Assembly: GCA_016630905.1 (NCBI GenBank)
Contig: WBMQ01000005.1
Coordinates: forward strand, 310,001 to 374,000
Source of the DNA: Capillidium heterosporum
Taxonomy: Eukaryota; Entomophthoromycota; Entomophthoromycetes; Entomophthorales; Capillidiaceae
Length of the DNA: 64,000 nucleotides
Direction of reading: 5' to 3'
Below are positions 37,695 to 49,664 of the stretch, in pieces (the first letter of the stretch is position 1; each line of letters starts with the position of its first letter). A program made the position numbers and the translations under genes. The notes under the pieces are model-generated. The model had not been told where the DNA came from. It did no database searches and saw only the letters and a program-made list of their open reading frames with translations.

Positions 37695-38390
37695 ATGGCC
37701 GTCTCCGTCAACTACCACCCCTACCAACGGTACTCCCACCAGACTCAGACCTACCAGACCAACTTTTTGACCAAGTCCTTCAGCTTCAACAAGCTCGACC
37801 TCAAGAACGACCTTACCAACTTGTGTCTAGATGAGCTCAAGTTCTACTACATCAATATCAACAACACTCATCATGGCTGGCAGATCAAGAACAGCTTGAA
37901 GCAGGATATCCTCTACATATCCATAACCCCAACTGAAGCCAGCCTGAGGCTAAGCTCCAACGGCCGAATTATCGCCTCTATCGACCGTCTATCTTCGCTA
38001 CATGGCGATGACAAGCAGTCGCCATTGCTAAGCATCCAGAAATTCGACTACCCATACCGTAGCAAGGATTCGTCTAACAAGCGTAACGGTAGAGTTATCG
38101 CTACCCTACGCAAAGCTTCCGACTACAAATGGAGTTTACAAAGCTACAACTCCAGCTCCACCAGCCTGCACACCTTGCAATATACTAAACCTAATAATAG
38201 TTGCGATATAACAACCACCACTTTGAACCAAAGCCAGCTCACCGCCCATTTCACCAACAGGCGATGGGGCAGGTTCGAGACCAAAGAGGGTACCTTGAAC
38301 TTGACCAAAGAGGAAACAGGATTAGATACCTCCTTGGCTATCATCTTGGCCTTTGGTCTTTCCAAGCACTGCCTCAAGGAGTTGGCTTAA
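37695..38390 (+). CDS. Tubby-C-terminal-like (LURP-one/DUF6593-type) protein
   Basis: Intronless, 231 residues. The pattern of alternating short beta strands (LDELKFYYININN, GRIIASIDRL, GRVIATLRKASDYKWSLQSY) ending in a hydrophobic helix (TSLAIILAFGLSKHCL) fits the tubby C-terminal-like fold. Fungal small proteins of this kind have no fixed function; some bind membranes or phosphoinositides. There is no signal peptide or membrane segment other than the terminal helix, which is the fold's core helix. The coding sequence is clearly more GC-rich than its surroundings and C-rich at third positions, which suggests high expression. The family assignment rests on fold pattern only. Confidence 0.6.
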   Translation: MAVSVNYHPYQRYSHQTQTYQTNFLTKSFSFNKLDLKNDLTNLCLDELKFYYININNTHHGWQIKNSLKQDILYISITPTEASLRLSSNGRIIASIDRLSSLHGDDKQSPLLSIQKFDYPYRSKDSSNKRNGRVIATLRKASDYKWSLQSYNSSSTSLHTLQYTKPNNSCDITTTTLNQSQLTAHFTNRRWGRFETKEGTLNLTKEETGLDTSLAIILAFGLSKHCLKELA

Positions 38391-40559
38391 TCTGCCTTTG
38401 TTTGTATCTTTACCACTAACCATCCACTTTCTGACATTACCCCAAAACATACTTCATTCCCTATGTTTCAGCTAGTCTGTAAATATCCACATATATAATA
38501 TATTAATACCATTGACCTAAGTGTCTGTACTACCATAATAAAAAGTTTTTCAAATCCATACTATACTATTTTAGTCTATAGTCCTTTATTTTATTCAGCT
38601 TCCTTTATTTCAAGCCTCATAAAGGAGGTCCCTTTAATAAAGTTTTTAGGTATCTAAACGAGTTCTAGTATGATCTAGGACTAGTGTTGAAATTATTTGA
38701 ATTGAAATGTTAAATATAGATTAGTTGGTTGCTGTAAGTTATGCTGGTCTATGAAGATGACTAGTGAAATCGAATCATTTTTTACAAGTAGCAACTACAT
38801 TCTAGAATTTTACTGATGTTAAGACGGCAAATCTAAGGTACTCGTAGTAGTTTGGCTTGTACTTGGTTTTGGACCAGGTCTGTCTGGTTTGTATAGTACA
38901 ATTTCTATTACTATAGCTTAGAAAGGTAAGACTATATAAATGGCACAAATCTGTCTTTTCCGACGATCATTCCCTTTACAAATTTAAGGCTTTACTATGT
39001 CCCTAAAACTTATCACAGGTATACAAAAATTCTAGCTAGCTTTCTAGCTTCTAATGGGCATATACAAATTTAGTTACTTGTTTTGCTTTTATCTATTACC
39101 CCAACTAGTCTGTACCTCTACTAGTATTACGTTATCGATGATATTTTCTCCTAATTTCAAATTTAGAGGGTCTTTTTTCTATCGTTTCAATTGAGTTGTA
39201 AGAAACATCCGTAGATACACGTAATAAAAGCAGTTATGCTTACAAATGTTATATCATGTTGACCTATATCGGCTTCGTAGAAAGGTATCTATGTAGGCTT
39301 CGTTGATATGAGTTTACCCATTTGAAGCAGTACTTTACAAATATTAGAAACCCTATAAAACAAAATATACTTTTAATGATACATAGTTTGGAAACTTGAC
39401 AAGGAACATTCTAATGTATATCAATTCTCAGCACTAGGCAACTTTTTCCAGATCTTTCCAGAGAAGCTTGCAACTGTTGTCATTATACCTACAACTCATA
39501 TATAGTAACATATTCCCCTTTGTCAAAATTATCCGCAAATAGTAAAAACCTATTGAGTGGAAATATATTACGAAGCTTGTGTAGGAACATTTCCGACTAA
39601 TTACCAATGTATAGTTTGGAAAAGCTTATGACGCTGCAGTGTGCAGTCTTTGAGCGCTTAGTTACAAACTTGGTGAGTAATTTACTTGACTCCTTTATCC
39701 AAAGGATTCAAGCCGGATGTCGGGATGGCAGATGTAGGTTGATGAAAGGTGTTAAAGTTTGATCGATATCAAACCAACATCTGCTTGAACTAAGCTTGTC
39801 ATGACATTGACTCTAATTTACTGTTTTTAAAGGAAGGTGCGTATATCACCTTAGATAACATATAACTCTAAGAGGAGAATATATCTACTATGGAAGCCTA
39901 TTAGAAGGCCAGCTTTGTATATGCTGATTAACTGACATGAAAGTGCTCACCTATAACTGCGCAATCAAAGGCCCACAAACATGCCAGTAATGTACAACAC
40001 TTGGATTTAAATTTCTTAACGTTTAAGCACCTTCTTAAATTTGGAACAGCTCTGTGAAGTATTCCAAGTACAACCTAGTTGATATAGCAATAATATTCAT
40101 CACCATTCATAAATACCAAGAATGACAAACAATAACTTTATGAAAGATAAGGAACGGTACATTTGGATACTTTTGTAAAGGCAAAGGTAGTAAGAGTATA
40201 TAGAAAAATCATTAAGTTGCACTTTAGATTGAAAAACTTGGAAAGCCTTCAATGTTAAGTAGTGCATCTTTTTATAATAAGACTTTGCATTAAACTCAAA
40301 GCTGTTTCGGCCTTCTGAATAGGCTTAATTAATATCAATTTACAAACAGTTTAAAGCTGCAGTTACAATAAAAGGTATTGAAGAACTGATATTTAGCTTT
40401 ACTTAGCCAAAATTTTACCCAATACATTTGAATACACTAACTCCAACCTTTACCTTTTGTCAATGAATGTGATCTGACTTGAACTATTTCTTATTTTACC
40501 TTTTAATTTAGAAATGCTATATAAAAACGCAAGGTAGGAAATAGCTTTAACTTTTCACT
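38391..40559. other. Intergenic, 2.2 kb
   Basis: AT-rich, no frame of note on either strand. Confidence 0.5.
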
Positions 40560-42090
40560 ATTTACTTCATTCACATCTTCAATATCTAATTCATCGGTTA
40601 TATAGAAAGGGCCTAATCAACTAGCCACATCTTTGATCAAAGCATTAGTTACCAGTTTTTGTACCAGTTGATAACTATACATTCGATACTCACTTATTAA
40701 CACCAACATTAAACTCAAGCTTACTTATGTAGATACTTTGAATGGATGTACTCCTCCTAACTTCTAGTGAAGATAGTACCTTCACTATCTATATTTTTTA
40801 GTTCACACAGTTAAGTACTAGAAGTATCCAAACTATAACATACTAGAACCTTAGTCCTATATTTGATAAGATTGATAGAGAAATTTATCTTCAAAGTTCT
40901 TAGATCACAATAAGTCGTAGGTAGTGAAGTATACATTGATTTCAACCTATAATAAGGTTGCATTAGTACTCTTGTAGATCAGTTGGGAATTCTATCACTA
41001 TATCCTTCAAGTTTGAAAATTTATTGTTTGTTCAGGATAAATAACCTCTAAATACTTAGAACTTGGATAGATATATAATATAGTTGTCGCAAAAGAAAAG
41101 GCACCACCCAAGTTAATGTCATCCATATCCATTTAATAGCTATCTACAATTTCTGGTATAAAGATAATGTCACAAGCCGATACTTGAGAAATTGATCAAG
41201 TTTATTTAAAGATAGCTTTTAGTCAAAGTCAAATTTAAAGCCTCATCATTATCATCAACTAAGCTAATATAATATTTCCAATAAGCCCATATAGAATAAT
41301 GAATTTTACATACTAATTGGCCAAACCAACGATATCAATATAACTTACCAACTATTTATATAATAGCATACAACACAAGCTCCCCAACGATTCTAAACTT
41401 ACAAATTTATCAACTAATTACTAAGCATACCTAGAAAGGTTCTCTTTGTACTAAATGTATAATGCCATAGTAAAGGATCCAATCAAGAAAGGATTCTATG
41501 GAAGCCTGTTCAACTGAACTTCAAAGTTGTATCTCAACTACAAGATATAAAATGCCTGTTTCAACCTCTACGCTCTGTTTACAACTATACAGGAATATAT
41601 GCTATATAAGAACTTTAAATAGTATAGTGTCTACAATAGCCATCCTAAACTTAAACAGCATAGGTAAGTAAAAGTCAATCTATTTGGAGCAAAGACGATG
41701 TTGTCATTGGGACCTTTTTATTCAAACTTGTATGTACTACATAGCACCTTCTCTAATAAACTTTATACAATTTGAATAGCGTAAAGACAAGAAAAAGGTT
41801 TGCAAGTATAAGCATTTACCTTTTTCATCCAACAATCTATTGGGTTTCTTGTGCAGTAGACAATTTGCCATAACATACAAGTGCCAACAGATTCAGGTTA
41901 GATTTCCGCATCTAAATAGCTCGCTACAAGTAGTATCACATAGAAAAGTTATTGGCATGTGGCTACTATCTATATAGCCTAAAATAGAGATATTAAGGCC
42001 TAGAATCTTTACTTTCCCGTTTCCAAGTGTATATGGAGCAACTTTCTAACTTTCAATCTAAAGTAAAGGCACTGTGACCTAAAGACTATA
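40560..42090 (-). pseudogene. Decayed WDR55/Jip5 copy A
   Basis: The reverse complement aligns in order with the intact WDR55 gene at 60335-61724. Examples are the region of KFEEHDDYISQLVYK (near 40985), QSKNFEDELLSIDIIK..TKVLV (near 40870), NKFEFTVGK (near 40710), and VEHMAINH..LIASASVEEV (near 40640). Many stops and indels. It sits head to head with the transporter at 42397. Confidence 0.8.
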
Positions 42091-42335
42091 AGCTACATTC
42101 ATCACCATGGTGAATTCTTGTTTTTACCTAGTTCAGCTATTTCAACCTAGAAAATATCAATTAAATGTTCGTACCGATTAGCTCTAAAAAGGAAAAGCAG
42201 AAAACACATTCCCTAAATCCGTAAATGCACTTAGTTCACCCTATGTCCAAGAAACTGCTACGGTATAAATATTGAAAAAAGTAAACACACGATTCTATTT
42301 TTGATATAACATGCTAAAGTTCAACATAGAAATCC

Positions 42336-42343
42336 TATATAAG
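42336..42343 (+). promoter_or_regulatory. TATA box of transporter 1
   Basis: TATATAAG about 55 bases before the ATG at 42397. Confidence 0.45.
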
Positions 42344-42396
42344 CACCAACGTCAAACTCTCCAAAGTTTACTAATCCAAATTCACCAACATTTTAG

Positions 42397-43707
42397 ATGC
42401 AGTTCAAAGATAGAGTTCAAGAGGAGCACGAGTTAGAAACCAACGAGATTTACAACTTGGAAAAGGTAGGTACAGCTGAAAGCCAAGTAGAAGATGACCA
42501 GTTGGACGGAGGGTACGGTTGGATCGTTTTGGCCGGTTGCTTCATGCTAGGATTTATAGTCTTTGGTATCAACTACACGACGGGGATCTTCCTCTACGCC
42601 TACAAGGCTCTAGTATTCAAAGATTCGATCAGCACGTCAACTTTAGCTTTCATAGCTACCGCCTCCAACGCAGCTGGGTGTTTCTCATTGATATTCGCCG
42701 GTCGATTCGCCGAGAAGTTTGGGTTTCGAACGACTATTGCCGTCGGTGCTCTGCTTAAAGGCTTATCCTTCATCTTGGCCTCATTTTTCACCCAGTTTTG
42801 GCATCTGCTTTTGACGCAAGGTATTTTATCGGGTATAGCGACCGCTTTATTGTTCCCCATTTTCGTTACAGCACCAGCCCAATGGTTTAAAAAGAGACGT
42901 GGCATGGCTATCGGTATTGCTGTATGTGGTTCAGGAATCGGAGGGTTTGCATTGGCACCAGCTCTCGAGGCAGGGATTGCTAACCTGGGTGTATATTGGA
43001 CGTTACGGTTGGTAGGTATAGTTTCCTTTGTTGTTTTGTTTGGTTTGGCTTTCATCATCAAGGAACGCGTCAAAGAGGACCCAAAAGCCGTTTCATGGCT
43101 GAACTTTAAGATATTCAAAAACAAGATGTTCCTCATTTTACTAGGTGGCAATATTCTCCTGGCTTTCTCCGATCTACTACCTCAATACCTGATGCCCATC
43201 TACGCCGGTGAAGTTGGGTTGACGAGTAGCCAAGGTGCTTTGTTTGTAAGCTTGATCAACATAGGGACGGTGGTAGGCAAGTTCCTTATGGGATTCATGA
43301 GCGACGTTATTGGAAACTCCAATGCCATCAATATCTCCACTTTATCTTTATCAGTATTCACTTTGTGTATTTGGAGCTGGGCTCGTACTTTCATACCGAC
43401 TGCAGTCTACTGTTTCCTGTATGGAGTAGGGTACGGTGGATTTGTAGCTTGCCAACCAGCTCTACTTGCGCAGACTTTTGGCTTGGAAGGCTTGGCATCG
43501 ATCAACGGATTCATACTGTTTGGGAGTGGGGTTCCAGCCCTAATCGGTATACCAGTTGGATTGAAAATTTTGGAGGCATTCACCTACGAAGGCTACAAGA
43601 ATTTTTTGCCACTCATAATCTATACTGGTGCCTTCAACTTGGTTGGAGGGATCTTCTTCATCGTCTTTAGGTATATCGTTAGTTCGAGACTCTTCCATAA
43701 AGTATGA
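42397..43707 (+). CDS. MCT-like (SLC16/MCH) MFS transporter 1
   Basis: Intronless, 436 residues, 12 predicted membrane segments. The MCT signature DGGYGWIVLAGCF opens the first segment, and the loop between segments 2 and 3 carries GRFAEKFGFRTT (MFS motif A position). The cytosolic N-terminus is acidic (about 45 residues). In fungi this family (yeast MCH proteins, riboflavin transporter Mch5 and many of unknown substrate) sits mostly in the plasma membrane; the substrate cannot be read here. The copy at 45363 is very similar over its whole length. The segment just downstream and the segment upstream are both decayed WDR55 copies. Confidence 0.9.
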   Translation: MQFKDRVQEEHELETNEIYNLEKVGTAESQVEDDQLDGGYGWIVLAGCFMLGFIVFGINYTTGIFLYAYKALVFKDSISTSTLAFIATASNAAGCFSLIFAGRFAEKFGFRTTIAVGALLKGLSFILASFFTQFWHLLLTQGILSGIATALLFPIFVTAPAQWFKKRRGMAIGIAVCGSGIGGFALAPALEAGIANLGVYWTLRLVGIVSFVVLFGLAFIIKERVKEDPKAVSWLNFKIFKNKMFLILLGGNILLAFSDLLPQYLMPIYAGEVGLTSSQGALFVSLINIGTVVGKFLMGFMSDVIGNSNAINISTLSLSVFTLCIWSWARTFIPTAVYCFLYGVGYGGFVACQPALLAQTFGLEGLASINGFILFGSGVPALIGIPVGLKILEAFTYEGYKNFLPLIIYTGAFNLVGGIFFIVFRYIVSSRLFHKV

Positions 43708-43829
43708 AATAAATAAATTTTATTATAAATTATTGTAGTTATATTGCACTTTTAGTATATAGCTTTTGTTTATCGATATACTTTAATTTTAAAACTGTTT
43801 GTTATGCTAGCTGAAGCTTTGTTGGTGCC

Positions 43830-45110
43830 TTGAATTCGATTTAATAAGGAAATCTTAAAAGTCTTGCTCTCAAAGTCGCACTATCAGGTCTTGTGCAAGC
43901 TAACAGCTATTTGTTTGACACTCGTTGGTTTTATTTACCAATCGTAAACTCAAACTTATTGGTGTAGATATGTGCATATGGAAATTCCCTTCTCTGTTTC
44001 TGGCAAGGATAGTATTCTCACCATCCGTGTCCCCTAATTTCACAACTGAATATAGTAATAAACTTTAAACTAAAATCTACCAAAGCTTTAGTCCTGTCCT
44101 TAATGATGTTGATAGAGAGAAGCTCGTCTTTGAGATTCTTAGACTGTAGTAAACTGTACAATATAAAGTGTCTATAGGCCTCAACCAATAGCAAAATCAT
44201 ATTACAATCCTTGTAAACCAGTTAGGAAATGTAGCTATCGTACCCTTTGAATCTGGAAATTTATTGGTTCAGGATGATTTACTATGAAATGACATTTCTG
44301 AATAGGATCTATGGAATATAAACGCTATATAAGAGAATATATGCTCCATATTGATACCGTTCACATATATTTAACGACTATCTACAATTTCTAGCATAAA
44401 AGATATGATATACAGCTGATACTTTTTGAAAAGTTGATCAACTCTATATAGACATCTTTTTCCAGTCAAATTCAAAGGCCTGCTTTTAAGTCAGAATAAT
44501 ATCTTCAGTCAACTTGCATAAAAAAGCCAACTTTATATACCAGTTGACCAAATCAACATCAATATAGCCTGATACGATCAGAAATACTAGCTACTTAGGC
44601 AATGCTACATAGTGGAAGCCTTCTAACGGTTTTAAACTTGCAAACTTGGCTATTAATCACTAAACCTACCTATAAATGCTACCTATACATTAAAAACATG
44701 TAGTTGTAGTAAAGGGCACGATATTGCTACTATATCTTTTGTAGAATTTATACTATTTGAATAGTGTAACAATAGACGAACTATTTCTGAGTAGTATTTA
44801 CTTTTACCTTTCCCATCCAACAACTTATTGGAATCCTCATAGAATGGACAATTTACCATAGTATATATTTACAGCTGATCTGGATTGGATTTCCGCATCT
44901 AAGGAGTTCATAAATAGCAGCCACATGGCAAAACTGATAATATGTGGTTACTGTCTATACAATTTAAAGCAAAGATGCTAAATTCAGAACCCTTGTCTTG
45001 CTATTTTCAACTGTATATGGAGCAGTTTTTTTCTAGTTTAAAGTAAGAGCAATGACTTAATACCATAGGTATATTCGGCGTAATGCCAAGTTCGTATTTT
45101 TATCTGGCCT
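43830..45110 (-). pseudogene. Decayed WDR55/Jip5 copy B
   Basis: Minus strand, aligning in order with the intact gene at 60335. The best piece reads LLQSKNLKDELLSINIIKDRTKALV (44075-44150) against LQSKNFEDELLSIDIIKNGTKVLV. Others are FPNWFTRI-like (44225), NKFEFTIGK (about 43935) and pieces of the N-terminal WD repeats up to about 45100. Stops and indels throughout. It lies between the two transporters, head to head with the second. Confidence 0.85.
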
Positions 45111-45305
45111 GGCTAATTCAACTTAAAGAATAGCAATATATTGTTTGCACCGACTATCTCTAAAAAGTAAAGGTAAAAACTATACCTTTATACCATAAAT
45201 GCACTTAGTCCATTGTATACCTGGTCCGCCACCTTATAAATTTTGAAAAAAGGCAAGCGAGCTATTCTAAATATGGGATAAAGGCTAAAAGCCACCTGGG
45301 AATTG

Positions 45306-45316
45306 TATATAAATAC
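45306..45316 (+). promoter_or_regulatory. TATA box of transporter 2
   Basis: TATATAAATAC about 48 bases before the ATG at 45363; same position as in transporter 1. Confidence 0.5.
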
Positions 45317-45362
45317 ATATCAAGCACAAAAATTTTAATAATTAGACACTAGCATATTTCAG

Positions 45363-46673
45363 ATGCATTTCAAAGAGGACATTCAAGAGACATACGATTT
45401 AGATACCAAGGAAGCTTATGCCTGGGAGAAGGTGGGTTATATCGAAAATCAAAGTGAAGATGACCAACTGGATGGAGGATACGGCTGGATTGTATTAGCC
45501 GGTTGCTTCATGATAGGATTCATAGTTTTAGGCACAAACTACACGACTGGCATATTCCTCTACGCCTACAAAGCTATAGTATTCAAAGATTCAGTCAGTA
45601 CTTCCACCTTGGCCTTCATAGCTACCGCTTCGAATGCAGCTAGTGCCTTTTCATTGATATTCGCTGGTCGTTTTTCCGAAAAGTTTGGGTTTCGAACCAC
45701 TATAATAGTAGGTGCCTTGCTCAAAGGTTTGGCCTTTGTTTTAGCTTCCTTCTTCACCGAATTTTGGCATCTACTTTTGACACAAGGTATCCTGTCAGGG
45801 GTAGCAACCGCTTTACTCTATCCAATCTACGTTACGGCGCCAGCCCAATGGTTCAAAAGGAGACGTGGCATGGCCATCGGTATAGCAGTATGTGGCTCAG
45901 GTATTGGAGGCTTCGCGTTAGCTCCAGCTCTCGAGGTGAGTATCGTAAATCTGGGTATCTATTGGACGCTACGGTTGGTCGGTATAGTTTCATTTTTCGT
46001 TCTATTTATATTGGCCTTCATTGTTAAAGAGAAAGTTCGCGAGGATTCCAAAGCTGTCTCCTGGTCGAACTTCAAGATATTCAAGGACAAAATGTTTTTG
46101 ATTTTACTGGGTGGAAATGTCCTGCTGGCCTTCTCTGATTTACTGCCTCAGTATTTAATGCCCATCTATGCCGGCGAAATTGAGTTGAGTAGTAGCCAGG
46201 GCGCTTTGCTAGTGAGTTTGATCAACATAGGAACCACGGTGGGCAAGTTCCTTATGGGCTTTATGAGTGACATTATAGGCACTTCCAATGCCATCAACAT
46301 CTCCACCTTAGCTCTGTCGATCTTCACTTTGGGCATATGGAGCTGGGCTCGAACTTTCGCACCGACTGCAGTCTACTGCTTCCTATATGGAATTGCTTAC
46401 GGTGGGTTCACAGCTTGTCAACCGGCGCTTCTAGCTCGAACCTTTGGGTTAGAAGGTTTGGCGTCGATTAACGGATTCATCCTGTTTGGGGCTGGAGTTC
46501 CAGCCCTAGTTGGTATACCGATAGGCTTGAAGATTTTAGAGGCGTTCACCTACGAAGGTTACAAGAACTTCTTGCCGTTGATCCTCTACTGTGGTGCCTT
46601 AAACCTAGTTGGTGGGGTTTTCTTTGTCATTTTTAGATATATCGTTAGCTCGAGATTTTTTCATAAGGTGTAA
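45363..46673 (+). CDS. MCT-like (SLC16/MCH) MFS transporter 2
   Basis: Intronless, 436 residues, same length as and collinear with the protein at 42397. It has the same signature (DGGYGWIVLAGCF) and motif-A loop (GRFSEKFGFRTT). Differences are mostly conservative and concentrated in the cytosolic N-terminus (ETYDLDTKEAYAWEKV against EEHELETNEIYNLEKV) and a few membrane positions. Both copies are full length, so both are probably functional. It is part of the second tandem unit with the WDR55 relic B. Confidence 0.9.
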   Translation: MHFKEDIQETYDLDTKEAYAWEKVGYIENQSEDDQLDGGYGWIVLAGCFMIGFIVLGTNYTTGIFLYAYKAIVFKDSVSTSTLAFIATASNAASAFSLIFAGRFSEKFGFRTTIIVGALLKGLAFVLASFFTEFWHLLLTQGILSGVATALLYPIYVTAPAQWFKRRRGMAIGIAVCGSGIGGFALAPALEVSIVNLGIYWTLRLVGIVSFFVLFILAFIVKEKVREDSKAVSWSNFKIFKDKMFLILLGGNVLLAFSDLLPQYLMPIYAGEIELSSSQGALLVSLINIGTTVGKFLMGFMSDIIGTSNAINISTLALSIFTLGIWSWARTFAPTAVYCFLYGIAYGGFTACQPALLARTFGLEGLASINGFILFGAGVPALVGIPIGLKILEAFTYEGYKNFLPLILYCGALNLVGGVFFVIFRYIVSSRFFHKV

Positions 46674-48024
46674 ATCAAATAGCATCCATTAAATATACTC
46701 CTGTTAAATTGTATTTCAACAATACAATTTCTGTTAATCAGTATAAGTTGATTTGCTTTGGCTCTAAAAGCATCATTTAGAATATTGGCTGAGAAATCGG
46801 CAATTCCTTGCAAAATTTATATCAATTTGTAGATAGTGGCTTGACTATATCATCCATACTATAACATATATATGTGTACTAGGCTCATCTAAGTACACCA
46901 GTTAGTTTCTAACTGTTAAAATTAAAACATATATATATCGGCTAAAAAGTAAGTTATCCACATAAATACAAATACTGTTTTCACTGCCTAGATTTACTAT
47001 ATATACTAACTTAATCCAAAATAAAAAATTTGATGAATATAAATAGGAAAAGTATTGTCTTTAATACAAATTACCTTGTAGTTTATACCTACGTTACATC
47101 CAGTCATTTGAAAGTTCATATACAGTCAAATATCTCCATTTAAAAATGGTTGTTGTATGAATCATCCTAAACATTTAATATATATAATGAGCACTAACTT
47201 TTGTAAAGCTAAAATATTATAAAGTTGCCGCATTTGGACTTTGGTTGAACATTGGTATTGTGGATTCGCCAAGCTTAGTCTTCATTGTTGGGCTTGTGTT
47301 GCTAAATATTGAATAGTTCACTTTGGACTGAATTTCGTTAAAATGAATCTTTAAAGATCTATCGAAATTTTCTACATTTAATAAAGTTAGCCTGTATCTA
47401 ATTTCAGTCTAAATTTTTTCTTATTTCTTTAAACTGCTATTAAAAGAAACAAAGATACTTGGTATTGATTCAATCGCTATACTTTCTCTATTCTTTTCAA
47501 GGTCCTGATGCAAGTGTTGATGGTTTTTGTTTTAGTTTGTCAACTTGGCACTTTTACATCTTACTAACGAATACTCTTTACCTAGGATCTTATAAATCTG
47601 CCTCCATCAACTTCTACAAAGTATTAAATAAACCTATCACTTGATTCTAATTTTAAGCAGCTATGGTTGAAATTTAGTATGCATTTATCTTATCATCAAT
47701 AAATTATCGGTAATCTTGATTGATTTCAACTTTTATATGCTACTTTCTTGAGCTCAGAGTTCTTAACTACCAAATTCAACATAATTAATGAAAATATCTT
47801 TGAAAGAGAGCATAGATATCCCAATTCATTTAAATTTTTCAGTACGATTTGTTGGTGGCAATCATCTTTATCCACGTCTCATCTATTTGGCACCATTATA
47901 GGTGATAAAATACGTCATATCCAAATCCGTATCAAATCTAAAAGCTAGAAGTGGAGGCAATTTACAATAAAAACCTACAACCATCGATCCTCTACTCTCA
48001 ACTTGGATCAACTAATTTCAATCT
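46674..48024. other. Intergenic, 1.35 kb
   Basis: Only short unrecognised frames (for example 47748-47948). No gene supported. Confidence 0.45.
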
Positions 48025-49116
48025 ATGCGTACCTTCAACTCAACCACCTTCCTACTTCTACTCCACCTAATAGTAAATTTTATATTCAGCCAACCTGAAA
48101 AATGTCAACTGTGTACCAAAGATTTACCAACCAGTGAACTCTACAAACTTTCTGACCAAAGTCAACCCAAACGTCTCAAGCCTAATGGCGAGTTCCTAAA
48201 ACCTATCTTAATACCTCGAGTAAGTGGTACTAATAACAACACCTTAGTTCGGAACTTTATAGTAGACAAGTTGAAGCAGAGTAACTTTCATGTAGAGTTG
48301 GATACTTTTGAAGATAAAACCCCTTTTGGTACCAAAAAGTTTGCTAATATAGTCGCTACCTTTGATAAAAATGTAGATAGGAAGTTGGTATTGGCAGCCC
48401 ACTACGACAGCAAGTACTTTAAGGAACCCAACCATTTCGTAGCTGCTACCGACTCGGCTATTCCATGTGCTTTACTTTTAGATTTAGCGGATACTTTGAA
48501 AAATCGATTAGAAAAATTCCAAAAGTTTACCAACACTACCTTGCAGCTCATATTTTTCGATGGAGAGGAGGCCTTTGAAAATTGGACTGACGATGACTCT
48601 GTCTATGGTGCCAGGTATTACTATTTTTATACTTTACCTTTTTAACTTTATTTATTCAAATAGACATCTAGCAACTAAGATGGTGGAAAAATTGATGCCA
48701 GCTAGTTTGGCTAGGGGCCACACCTTCCAAAACGAGCTCCAGACCATCGAACTGTTCGTTCTGCTCGACTTACTAGGATCTAAAAATACCCCCATGGTGT
48801 CTTTAAAAAAAGATACCGACATCTTCTTCCAACAGCTGATAAATATCGAAGAACAGATCTTCAAGCTTGGGTTGAACCCCAACAGTTTGAGCACGAAACA
48901 ATTTTTGAAGAATAAGCGACGCTTCAACGCCTATATCGATGATGACCATAGACCTTTTGAAATTTGAAGGTACCTATACTCCATTTGATCCCAGTCCCCT
49001 TTCCCAAGTTTTGGCATACCTTTGGTGATGATGCTAAGATCGTACACAGCCCTACTGTTAACCATTTGGCGTTGATATTGCGAACTTTTATCGTACAGTA
49101 TCTCTGTTTGTTTTGA
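48025..49116 (+). CDS. Glutaminyl-peptide cyclotransferase-like, secreted; one frame break
   Basis: Zinc enzyme that turns N-terminal Gln into pyroglutamate in secreted proteins. A signal peptide (residues 1-22, ending IFS) is followed by LVLAAHYDSKYF, then VAATDSAIPCALLLDLA (zinc Asp) and IFFDGEEAF (Glu ligand and base). An intron runs from 48615 to 48661 (GTATTA..AATAG), then GARHLATKMVE. The first frame stops at 48967 after DDDHRPFEI. The adjacent frame continues at once with VPILHLIPVPFPKFWHTFGDDAKI, which carries the third zinc ligand (His in WHT), and ends at 49116. The spacing equals the human enzyme if one T is missing near 48965. So this is either an error in a T-run or a young truncation that would remove the metal site. 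Confidence 0.85.
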
Positions 49117-49664
49117 TTTGGGTTTTCTCAATAAAAAGAGAATAGATCTACTTTATATTTTATAGGACATATTTTTTATATTGTTGGTTAGTATATTTCA
49201 ATAGTTTTATAGTATTTAGCGACATTTAGTGTAGTACCCACTTTTTCAACATTTCTTTAAGTTTTAGTTCAGTATTAAATGCGACTATAGGTTAACTAAT
49301 TGGAAATTAGGTGATATATAACTTCTTTCCATAGTAATATCAATTAAAGGGCTATTATATCCACTTGAGTCTGTTTTCTTGAAAGTAATTGGCCATCTGT
49401 TACATTTCTCATAGGTTAGCCTAGGATAAGTAATCTGCTAAAAATTGTTGCCAAACATATATGCAAATAGTAGCTTTATTAAGTTGTATCAAATTTATTT
49501 ATCAATCTGTTCCATCTCCCACTTGAAATGAGTTCCACAGATTGATGCAATTAATTTGCATTAGAGGTACGTAAGAAATCATCATAGATCACTGTTTTAA
49601 AGGCAGTACAAGATCTAAAAAATTCTTTACAAAGTACAATAGGACCAGTTTAAGCAAATTTAGA
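49117..49664. other. Intergenic
   Basis: No gene seen. Confidence 0.5.

Noticed and set aside
42600-43151. Long minus-strand frame of 183 codons
   Set aside because: It is the complement of the transporter coding region and has no features of its own.
44018-44200. Separate small gene on the minus strand between the transporters
   Set aside because: Its residues match WDR55 closely; it is part of decayed copy B.
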